This document shows, piece after piece, positions 1-5,211 of a DNA stretch of 5,211 nucleotides (position 1 is the first letter of the stretch; every line of letters begins with the position of its first letter). The position numbers and the translations under genes were made by a program. The stretch lies in NCBI GenBank assembly GCA_005882155.1, contig VBCQ01000402.1:1-5211 (forward strand). The letters are read 5' to 3'. The notes beneath the pieces were generated by a model that made no database searches, was not told the DNA's origin, and saw only the letters and a program-made list of their open reading frames with translations. Origin of the DNA: Betaproteobacteria bacterium. GTDB lineage: Bacteria > Pseudomonadota > Gammaproteobacteria > Burkholderiales > Burkholderiaceae_C.

Positions 1-592
1 ACTTGCACGGCAGATGACCGAACAATTCTCGCAGGCGCTGAACCGGTTCGCGATGGTTCGCTCCGATGACCGTGAACGGCGGCTTGTCATAGTCGCGAAT
101 CGACGAGCCTTCGCGCAGGAACTCGGGCTGGAAACACAGGTAGAACCCTTCTCCATCCTTCTTGGCGGAGGCATTTTCGACGATGGGCCGCAGCACCGTC
201 TCGACGGTGCCAGGCACCAGCGTCGAGCGGAAAACGACGATGTGCGGCAATCGCTTGTCGGCGATCGCGTGGCCGATTTCGGCCGCCAGGCGCAGGATCG
301 CGCCCTGGTCCTGGCTGCCGTTAGCCGCCGACGGCGTGCCCACGCACACCAGCGAGATGTCGGAGTCGCGCACCGCGTGGTGCGCGTCGCGGGTCACGGC
401 GACCCGGCCGCTCGCCGCCACCGTGGCCATCAGCTCGACCATGCCTTCCTCGACCACCGGCGTTTTGCCCGCCGCGATCAGGTCCAGTTTGGCCGGGTCG
501 ATATCGACGCCGATCACCTCGTGGCCGTCGCGCACGAGGCATGCGAGCGACACCGCGCCGACATAGCCGAGTCCAAAGATGCTGATCTTCAT
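1..592 (-). CDS. Nucleotide-sugar dehydrogenase, GDP-mannose 6-dehydrogenase (AlgD)-like, N-terminal part
   Basis: Members of this family oxidise C6 of a nucleotide hexose to a carboxylate in two NAD+-dependent steps, giving GDP-mannuronate or UDP-glucuronate for polysaccharide assembly in the cytoplasm. The ATG at 590-592 opens a frame that stays open to the left edge, giving 197 codons of an expected total near 430-440. Visible are the Rossmann loop GLGYVG (residues 7-12), the acidic residue D30 after the second strand (VIGVDID), CVGTPS (83-88), FRSTLVPGT (121-129) and PEFLREGSSIRDYD (156-169). The opening ISIFGLGYVGAV and the PEFLRE...DYD..P..TVIG block resemble remembered Pseudomonas AlgD more closely than typical UDP-glucose dehydrogenases, so GDP-mannose is the favoured substrate. 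The catalytic cysteine and the C-terminal domain are beyond the window, so substrate choice stays open. The start overlaps the stop of the upstream sugar transferase (ATGA). The family is clear; the substrate is inferred. Confidence 0.92.
   Translation of the reverse strand, partial: MKISIFGLGYVGAVSLACLVRDGHEVIGVDIDPAKLDLIAAGKTPVVEEGMVELMATVAASGRVAVTRDAHHAVRDSDISLVCVGTPSAANGSQDQGAILRLAAEIGHAIADKRLPHIVVFRSTLVPGTVETVLRPIVENASAKKDGEGFYLCFQPEFLREGSSIRDYDKPPFTVIGANHREPVQRLRELFGHLPCK
589..592 (-). other. ATGA stop/start overlap, sugar transferase to dehydrogenase
   Basis: The ATG of the dehydrogenase (592-590) shares two bases with the TGA of the sugar transferase (591-589). Only a weak purine run (GGAAC) lies just upstream, so reinitiation by ribosomes that finish the upstream gene is likely. 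That role is inferred from the overlap alone. Confidence 0.8.
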
Positions 593-1803
593 GCAGGGTT
601 CCGACTGGTTTCTGAAAACGTTTTGGTGCAGCGCTCGATGATCTGGTCGAGACGCTTCATCGAATGCGGCCATGCGTGGTGGCTGAGCATGCGCTGCCGC
701 CCCGCCGTCGCGAGCCTTTGCCGCTCGGTCGCATTTTCGACCACACGAAGAATGGCTTCGCAGTACGCGTCCGGGGTGTCGGCGACCAGCAGATGCTCGT
801 TCGCTTCGGCATCCACGCCGCCCGCGGCCATGCTGCTCGTGACCACCGGTACGCCCATCGCCATCGCCTCGAGAATCTTGTTCTGCGTGCCGCGCGCAAT
901 GTTGAGCGGCGCGACCATCAGCGCCGAGGCGCGGATAAACGGTCGCACGTCGGGCACCGAGCCGGTGACCGTCACGCCGGGCAGCTCGCCGAGGCGGCGC
1001 ATCTCGGGCGATGGATCGGCGCCGACGATGACGAGTTTCATGGAAGGTCGACGCGCCAGCAGTCGGGGCCAGACCTGCTCGCAAAAGCGCGCCATGCACT
1101 CCTGGTTTGGGTAGTAGTCCATGCGACCGATGAAGCTGATCGTGTCGGCGTCGTACGGTGAATCCGACGGGCAGAAGAAATCGGCGTCGACGCCGTTCGG
1201 AAACCAGTCGGTGGTCGCGCCCGTACCGTAGCTTTCGAGCGTCTGCCACTCGGCGCGCGTGGTCGCAGTGCAAACGTCGAAGCGCCGAGCCAGGCGCCGC
1301 TCGGCGGCAAGCATCTTGCGCCCCTCGAAGCGGTAGCCGAGCGACAGCGGAAAGGGCTTGTAGTTGGCGTACTCGAGCCACTTCTGCGAATCCATGTCGC
1401 CGAAGTCCAGAATCTTCGGCACGTCGCGCACATGCTCGACGTACTGAGCGACCGACGAGCAGTGGACGAAGATCAGATTCCAGCGCTGCGCCGCCAGCAA
1501 CTCACGCACGCGCCGCGCCAGCACCGGCGAGTAGAAGAACCCCATCGACGACGGCGTCGCGACCGGCAGGCGTGCGACCATTCGCAGCGCTTGGATCGGT
1601 CCCGAGACTTGCGCCATCTCGAAGCCATTGCAGTGCGGCGACAGTCCCCGGCCTTCGCTCGCCTCCTCGGGCGATCGCGCGAGCGAACACACCGTCACCT
1701 TGTGCCCGGCCGCCGACAAGTGGCGAATCATGTTGAACGGCCGGATCTTGCCGCCGCGCTTGGGCGGGAACGGAAAGCGGTGGCAGAGGTACAGGATGTT
1801 CAT
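589..1803 (-). CDS. Sugar transferase, PEP-CTERM/EpsH1 (exosortase A) system-associated, GT4-like
   Basis: This is a 404-residue GT-B glycosyltransferase predicted to transfer a sugar from a nucleotide donor to a growing lipid-linked glycan on the cytoplasmic side of the inner membrane. The N-terminal acceptor domain opens with ILYLCHRFPFPPKRGGKIR (3-21), the glycine-containing loop usual in this family. The middle has DFGDMDSQKWLEYA (133-146), close to the D..D.DS.KW..YA block of the PEP-CTERM/EpsH1-associated sugar transferases (TIGR03087 as remembered). The donor domain shows FPNGVD (201-206), FIGRMDYYPN (224-233), VIVGADPSP (258-266) and APLNIARGTQNKILEAMAMG (298-317), where E312 is the conserved GT4 glutamate. 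There is no signal peptide or membrane span. The same frame is open for about 250 further codons upstream, but that part lies inside the upstream amidotransferase and has no family resemblance. The ATG at 1803 gives the canonical N-terminus. Donor and acceptor sugars are unknown. Confidence 0.93.
   Translation of the reverse strand: MNILYLCHRFPFPPKRGGKIRPFNMIRHLSAAGHKVTVCSLARSPEEASEGRGLSPHCNGFEMAQVSGPIQALRMVARLPVATPSSMGFFYSPVLARRVRELLAAQRWNLIFVHCSSVAQYVEHVRDVPKILDFGDMDSQKWLEYANYKPFPLSLGYRFEGRKMLAAERRLARRFDVCTATTRAEWQTLESYGTGATTDWFPNGVDADFFCPSDSPYDADTISFIGRMDYYPNQECMARFCEQVWPRLLARRPSMKLVIVGADPSPEMRRLGELPGVTVTGSVPDVRPFIRASALMVAPLNIARGTQNKILEAMAMGVPVVTSSMAAGGVDAEANEHLLVADTPDAYCEAILRVVENATERQRLATAGRQRMLSHHAWPHSMKRLDQIIERCTKTFSETSRNPA
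1800..1803 (-). other. ATGA stop/start overlap, amidotransferase to sugar transferase
   Basis: The amidotransferase ends in TGA (1802-1800) and the next ATG occupies 1803-1801. A GAAGAG purine stretch about ten bases upstream is the only Shine-Dalgarno candidate and lies inside the amidotransferase gene. Coupled translation of the two genes is inferred. Confidence 0.8.
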
Positions 1804-3725
1804 GCCACGTAGCTCTTCAATTCCGCTGCCACGTCGGCCGGGCCGCGTCGATCGACATAGATGCGGCTCCAGATCTCCAGATTCATCAGGGCCAGCAGCG
1901 CGTCGGTGCCGTCGACGCGATTCGCTTCGTGGTCGGCCACCAGTCGGTCGATGACTGGTTGATTGAACAGACCGCGCGAACGCACGACGTCGGCCGCCAG
2001 CAGCCGGCGCAACACCGGGGCCAGCTCGCGCTTGAGCCAAGCGCCCATCGGCGTGCCGAAGCCGCGCTTCTTGCGATCGAGGATGTCGCGCGGCAGAAGA
2101 TCCGCGAGCGAATGCTTCATCAGGTGCTTCAGGCGCCCACCGCGTACCTTGATCGAAGCCGGGATCGCCGCGGCCAGCTCGACGAGTTGGTGGTCGAGCA
2201 ACGGCACCCGGCATTCGAGCGACACCGCCATGCTCATCTTGTCGGTCAGCAGCAGCAGATCGTCGGGCAGCTGGGTCTCGGCGTCGACCGCGAACATGCG
2301 GTTCAGGTCGTCGTTGCTTGCCGCCGCGGCCAAAGCCGCACCGAGTGCATCGCAGCCGTTGATCTGCGGGTGCAGCATCAGCGAGGCCACCGTCGCGCGG
2401 TCGAGCACCTGCAGATAGCTGCGATAGCGGTCGTCGGGCGTGAGCTCGGCCGACGCGAGAAATCCTTTGGCCAGGCGCAGCGTGTTGAGCACACCCGAAT
2501 GGCGATCCGACGGCAGCTGCGCAGCGGCCAGCGCGGCCGATCGGCGCAGCCACCACGGCAAGCGGCGGAAGCGGTCGGCGTAGTGGCCGCCGAGGTATCG
2601 GCGGTAGCCGCCGAAGAGCTCGTCTCCGCCGACGCCCGACAGAATCACCTTGACGTCCTGGCGCGCGAACTCCGACACCAGGAAAGTCGTGATGAACGCG
2701 GTGTCCGACAGCGGCTCATCCATGTGCCACAGCAGCTTCGGCAACAGGCTGACGACGTCGGGGCGAACGACGATTTCGCGATGTTGAGTGCCGAACAGCT
2801 CGGCCACGCGGCGCGCATACGGCAGCTCGTTGTAGAGCGCTTCTGCTTCGCCGCCTTCGAATCCGATCGCATACGTGCGAATCGGCTGACTTGAATGGCG
2901 CGCCATGCTGCCGACCACCGCACTCGAATCGACACCGCCCGACAAGAATGCGCCGATCGGCACGTCGCTGACCATCTGCATTCGCACCGATTCGGCAATC
3001 TGCTCGCGCACACGCTCGGTCCATTGCGACTCGGAGACAGCGTTGTCGATCTTCTGCGGCAGGCGCCAGTAGCGCCACTCGCGCACCTGCCCCGCCTCGA
3101 CCGACAGCAGCGTGGCGGGCGGCAGCTTGCGCATGCCCTTGAAGATGCAATGCGGTGCGGCGACGTAGCCCAGATGCAGGTAGCCGGGCACGGCAGCGGT
3201 GTTCAGCTCGGCCCGCATGCCGGGCAAGGCGAGCAGCGCCTTTGCCTCGGTGGAGAACGCGATGCGCCGGCTGTCCTGCACGACGTAAAGCGGCTTCACG
3301 CCCAGGCGGTCGCGGCCGATCAGCAGGCGCCGCCGCCGTGCGTCCCACAGCGCGAACGCGAACATCCCGTTCAGACGTTGCACGAAAGCGTCGCCTTCTG
3401 CGTCGTACAGATGCAGCAGGACTTCACTGTCGGACCCGGTCTTGAAGCGGTAGCCTTTGGACTGCAGCTCGGCACGCAATTCGCGGAAGTTGTAGATCTC
3501 GCCGTTGCAGACCAGCCAGAGCGTTTCCTCGACGTTCGACAGCGGCTGGTGGCCTCCGGCAAGATCGATGATCGACAGGCGGCGCATCGCGATGCCGCAT
3601 TCAGCGTCGATGTGCATGCCTTCATCGTCGGGACCGCGGTGCCGCGTGAGATCACCCATCGCTGACAACAACGCCGGCTCGACGTTGCTGCCAGCGAAGT
3701 CGTAGATGCCGTGAATGCCGCACAT
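1800..3725 (-). CDS. Asparagine synthase (glutamine-hydrolysing) family amidotransferase
   Basis: This 641-residue class II amidotransferase has the asparagine-synthase B layout. Its N-terminal glutaminase domain (about 1-210) has the nucleophile Cys2 in MCGIHGIYDF, HRGPDDEG (29-36), R49 in RRLSIIDLAGG, NGEIYN (74-79) and D99 in TGSDSE, so glutamine hydrolysis looks intact. The synthetase domain has the PPi loop SGGVDSS (262-268), SGVGGDELFGGY (363-374), DKMSMAVSLE followed by CRVPLLDH (495-512) and KKRGFGTPM (552-560). In locus context the substrate is more likely a sugar carboxylate or other cell-surface precursor than free aspartate, but this is inferred. It is a different subtype from the partial amidotransferase at the right edge: the C-terminus reads ALLALMNLEIW rather than WTLMMFEAFLR. 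Oddity: Val365 stands where E. coli AsnB has Glu348, the residue needed for acyl-adenylate formation. The ATG is fixed by Cys2 and follows the upstream stop by nine bases. True asparagine synthase cannot be excluded. Confidence 0.93.
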   Translation of the reverse strand: MCGIHGIYDFAGSNVEPALLSAMGDLTRHRGPDDEGMHIDAECGIAMRRLSIIDLAGGHQPLSNVEETLWLVCNGEIYNFRELRAELQSKGYRFKTGSDSEVLLHLYDAEGDAFVQRLNGMFAFALWDARRRRLLIGRDRLGVKPLYVVQDSRRIAFSTEAKALLALPGMRAELNTAAVPGYLHLGYVAAPHCIFKGMRKLPPATLLSVEAGQVREWRYWRLPQKIDNAVSESQWTERVREQIAESVRMQMVSDVPIGAFLSGGVDSSAVVGSMARHSSQPIRTYAIGFEGGEAEALYNELPYARRVAELFGTQHREIVVRPDVVSLLPKLLWHMDEPLSDTAFITTFLVSEFARQDVKVILSGVGGDELFGGYRRYLGGHYADRFRRLPWWLRRSAALAAAQLPSDRHSGVLNTLRLAKGFLASAELTPDDRYRSYLQVLDRATVASLMLHPQINGCDALGAALAAAASNDDLNRMFAVDAETQLPDDLLLLTDKMSMAVSLECRVPLLDHQLVELAAAIPASIKVRGGRLKHLMKHSLADLLPRDILDRKKRGFGTPMGAWLKRELAPVLRRLLAADVVRSRGLFNQPVIDRLVADHEANRVDGTDALLALMNLEIWSRIYVDRRGPADVAAELKSYVA

Positions 3726-3732
3726 GGTGACG

Positions 3733-3737
3733 CCTCA
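3733..3737 (-). promoter_or_regulatory. Ribosome binding site overlapping the upstream stop codon
   Basis: The minus strand reads TGAGG here: the TGA ends the glycosyltransferase and GAGG is a Shine-Dalgarno core seven bases before the amidotransferase ATG at 3725. It supports that start, which is also fixed by the invariant Met-Cys of the glutaminase domain. Confidence 0.65.
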
Positions 3738-4952
3738 GGCTTGCGCCGGCACGACGCGATGTCGCCGGCTGAGCGCACGGCCATAGACATCCTGATAGCG
3801 CGAGACACTGGCGGCCCAGGTGCGTTCGACCTCGACAAAGCGACGTGCCCGAGCCCGGATCTGCGGCCAGATATCGCGTCGCGCGAGCAAGTCTTCAATA
3901 GCGCCTTCGAGTGCCGCGGCATCGCCGGCACGGAACAGGAAACCGGTCTCGGCATGGCGAATCAATTCGCGGTGTCCGCCCACATCGGACGCGACAAACA
4001 TGCGGCCCTGGGCCATCGCTTCGAGCGGCTTGAGCGGCGTGACCGTTTCGGTCAGGCGCGTCGACAGCCGCGGGTAGGCGAGCACGTCGATCAGCTCGTA
4101 GTAGCGCTGGACCTGGTCTTGCGGAACGCGTCCGGTGAAGATCACGCGGTCCTGCATTCCGGCGGCGGCCGCCTGCGCCTTCAGCGCCGTCTCCTGCGGG
4201 CCGCCGCCCACCAGCAGCAGATGCAGGCTGGGATGGCGCGGCAGCATGCGGCGCGCTGCTTCGATCAGCAGATCGATGCCCTCGTAGCCGTAGAACGAGC
4301 CGGCGAAGCCAAGCACGATGGCGCCGTCGAGGCCGAGTGAGCGTCGCAGATCGGGGTCGGGCTCGACACCGAAGCGGAAGGTCGAGACGTCGACCGCATT
4401 CGGGATGACAGTGACGCGTTCCGCTGCGATGCCGCGCACGGCGATGTCGCGCCGCAGGCCGTCGCAGATGGTCGTGATCTCATCGGCATGGCGCAGCGCG
4501 AAGCTCTCGAGCGCGCGCGACGCGCGATACCGCAGACTGCCTTCGACGGTCATGCCGTGATCGACCGCCGCGTCCTCCCACGAGGCGCGCATTTCATAAA
4601 CGACCGGCAGGCGCAGGCGCCGTCCGACCCACAGGCTGGGCAAGGCATTCAACACCGGCGAATGCGCGTGGATGACATCGGGCGCGGTCTGCATCGCGAG
4701 CGCGGTCAGGCGCTTCGCGGTCATGCGCATCTGCGACACGAGGCCGGCGCCTGCGACGCTCGGCGTGCGAGCGAAGCGCCAGCCGTCGACTTCCTCCTCG
4801 AGCGCCGTGCCGGGTCCCTGCTTCGGGGTCGTCAGCTGAACCGTGTCCCACCCCAGCCTGCGCTGCTCGCGCAGGATCGACAAGGTGCGGAAGGTGTATC
4901 CGCTGTGCAGCGGAAGACCATGGTCCAGAACGTGGAGGATTCGCAACTTCAT
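3735..4952 (-). CDS. Glycosyltransferase, PEP-CTERM/exosortase A-associated, Daro_2409 family (GT4)
   Basis: This is a 405-residue GT-B retaining-type glycosyltransferase of the family that is nearly confined to exosortase A exopolysaccharide loci (TIGR04063 as remembered). It probably adds one hexose to a lipid-linked oligosaccharide at the inner face of the cytoplasmic membrane. The signature N-terminus RILHVLDHGLPLHSGYTFRT (4-23) is followed by TTPKQGPG (41-48), HAHSPVLNALP (95-105) and YEMRASWEDAAVDHG (119-133). The donor domain shows TICDGLR (161-167), VIPNAVD (182-188), GFAGSFYGYEG (215-225), LLVGGGPQE (246-254), FTGRVP (272-277), and TPLKPLEAMAQG (305-316), SDVGGHRELI (322-331) and TGFLFRAGD (336-344). 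The start at 4952 matches the family N-terminus. An in-frame extension to about 5204 is rejected because it runs inside the preceding amidotransferase. There is no membrane segment. It follows the partial amidotransferase with a one-base overlap. Family assignment is firm; the sugar is unknown. Confidence 0.96.
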   Translation of the reverse strand: MKLRILHVLDHGLPLHSGYTFRTLSILREQRRLGWDTVQLTTPKQGPGTALEEEVDGWRFARTPSVAGAGLVSQMRMTAKRLTALAMQTAPDVIHAHSPVLNALPSLWVGRRLRLPVVYEMRASWEDAAVDHGMTVEGSLRYRASRALESFALRHADEITTICDGLRRDIAVRGIAAERVTVIPNAVDVSTFRFGVEPDPDLRRSLGLDGAIVLGFAGSFYGYEGIDLLIEAARRMLPRHPSLHLLLVGGGPQETALKAQAAAAGMQDRVIFTGRVPQDQVQRYYELIDVLAYPRLSTRLTETVTPLKPLEAMAQGRMFVASDVGGHRELIRHAETGFLFRAGDAAALEGAIEDLLARRDIWPQIRARARRFVEVERTWAASVSRYQDVYGRALSRRHRVVPAQA

Positions 4953-4954
4953 CA
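4950..4954 (-). other. TGATG stop/start overlap, partial amidotransferase to glycosyltransferase
   Basis: The TGA of the amidotransferase (4954-4952) and the ATG of the glycosyltransferase (4952-4950) share one A. The nearest Shine-Dalgarno-like GAGG is at 4966-4969, thirteen bases away and longer than ideal, which fits termination-reinitiation. That mechanism is inferred. Confidence 0.75.
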
Positions 4955-5211
4955 GGGCGCTACTGCCTCGGCCGATTTGACGGATCGGTCCACGCGAGAC
5001 TCGGTTGGGGTCGGGGCCAGTACACAGCGCAGGAATGCCTCGAACATCATCAGCGTCCACAATGGCGCGCTGTAGTCGCGCGTCCCGGACTGGTGGGCGT
5101 CGACCAGATGCTCGAGGTAGCTGCGGTTGAACCACCCGGTATCGGCCAGTCGAGATCCGAGCACCGCCTCGCGGACTCTGTCGGCCAACGGACCGCGGAA
5201 CCAATGCGCCA
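4952..5211 (-). CDS. Exosortase A system-associated amidotransferase (asparagine synthase family), C-terminal end
   Basis: Only the last 85 codons are in the window; the gene continues past the right edge, and a full member is about 630 residues. The visible piece reads HWFRGPLADRVREAVLG, then LADTGWFNRSYLEHLVDAHQ, then SGTRDYSAPLWTLMMFEAFL. This is the C-terminal helical end of the synthetase domain in asparagine-synthase-like amidotransferases. The WFRGPL and D.SAPLW.L.MFEAFLR pattern matches the exosortase A-associated clade (TIGR03108 as remembered) better than housekeeping AsnB. After it comes a nonconserved polar tail of about 24 residues ending SAEAVAP. The catalytic glutaminase and ATP motifs lie outside, so activity cannot be judged. 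It is the first of two amidotransferases in this operon, with a Daro_2409-type glycosyltransferase between them. A short internal TTG-started frame (5188) is not the real start, because homology runs through it to the edge. Confidence 0.87.
   Translation of the reverse strand, partial: AHWFRGPLADRVREAVLGSRLADTGWFNRSYLEHLVDAHQSGTRDYSAPLWTLMMFEAFLRCVLAPTPTESRVDRSVKSAEAVAP

Noticed and set aside
321..542. Minus-strand 73-codon frame inside the dehydrogenase
   Set aside because: It is out of frame with the conserved Rossmann-fold protein and has Arg/Gly-rich low-complexity composition.
14..1114. Plus-strand open frame of 366 codons
   Set aside because: It is antisense to both the dehydrogenase and the sugar transferase, has Arg/His/Ala-rich shadow composition and no motifs; such frames are common in high-GC DNA.
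1804..2556. In-frame 251-codon upstream extension of the sugar transferase, making an apparent 655-residue protein
   Set aside because: It lies wholly inside the amidotransferase in another frame, is Arg/Ala/Gly-rich without motifs, and the family N-terminus begins exactly at the ATG at 1803.
1929..2894. Plus-strand open frame of 321 codons
   Set aside because: It is antisense to well-conserved amidotransferase sequence and rich in Arg, Gln and His without domain signatures; treated as a codon-bias shadow.
2895..3665. Plus-strand open frame of 256 codons, end to end with the previous shadow frame
   Set aside because: It is antisense to the glutaminase half of the same gene and in the same relative phase, so its openness follows from codon usage of the real gene.
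3726..3734. Possible promoter or terminator in the only intergenic gap
   Set aside because: Nine bases are too few, and the gap is accounted for by the Shine-Dalgarno spacing of the amidotransferase.
4953..5204. In-frame 84-codon upstream extension of the Daro_2409-type glycosyltransferase
   Set aside because: It overlaps the conserved C-terminus of the preceding amidotransferase and has no family resemblance; the canonical N-terminus starts at 4952.

Overview
The window is G+C-rich by eye and reads entirely on the minus strand. It is an internal slice of an exopolysaccharide biosynthesis operon of the type that accompanies exosortase A (XrtA, EpsH1) and PEP-CTERM protein sorting in Gram-negative bacteria. 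The protein families and codon usage suggest a high-GC Proteobacterium, most likely beta- or gammaproteobacterial. The genus cannot be read from the window, and the exosortase gene itself and any PEP-CTERM protein lie outside it.

In the direction of transcription (right to left) there are five genes. First comes the last 85 codons of an XrtA-associated asparagine-synthase-like amidotransferase (4952-5211, start off the right edge). Next is a complete GT4-type glycosyltransferase of the XrtA-associated Daro_2409 family (3735-4952), then a second, complete asparagine-synthase-like amidotransferase (1800-3725). A complete sugar transferase of the PEP-CTERM/EpsH1-associated type follows (589-1803). 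Last is the first 197 codons of an AlgD-like GDP-mannose/UDP-glucose dehydrogenase (1-592, C-terminus off the left edge).

The genes are packed with essentially no spacers: a TGATG junction, a 9-base gap whose Shine-Dalgarno overlaps the preceding stop codon, and two ATGA junctions. No promoter, terminator, RNA gene, mobile element, repeat array or CRISPR was seen, and no stretch over 300 bases lacks a gene. One polycistronic mRNA with coupled translation is the simplest reading.

A plausible joint role is as follows. The dehydrogenase supplies a nucleotide-linked uronic acid, the two glycosyltransferases add sugars to a lipid-linked repeat unit at the cytoplasmic face of the inner membrane, and the two glutamine-dependent amidotransferases amidate a carboxyl group, possibly that of the uronic acid. 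The amidation target is inference. The most checkable oddity is a valine in the complete amidotransferase at the position where E. coli AsnB has its catalytic Glu348.
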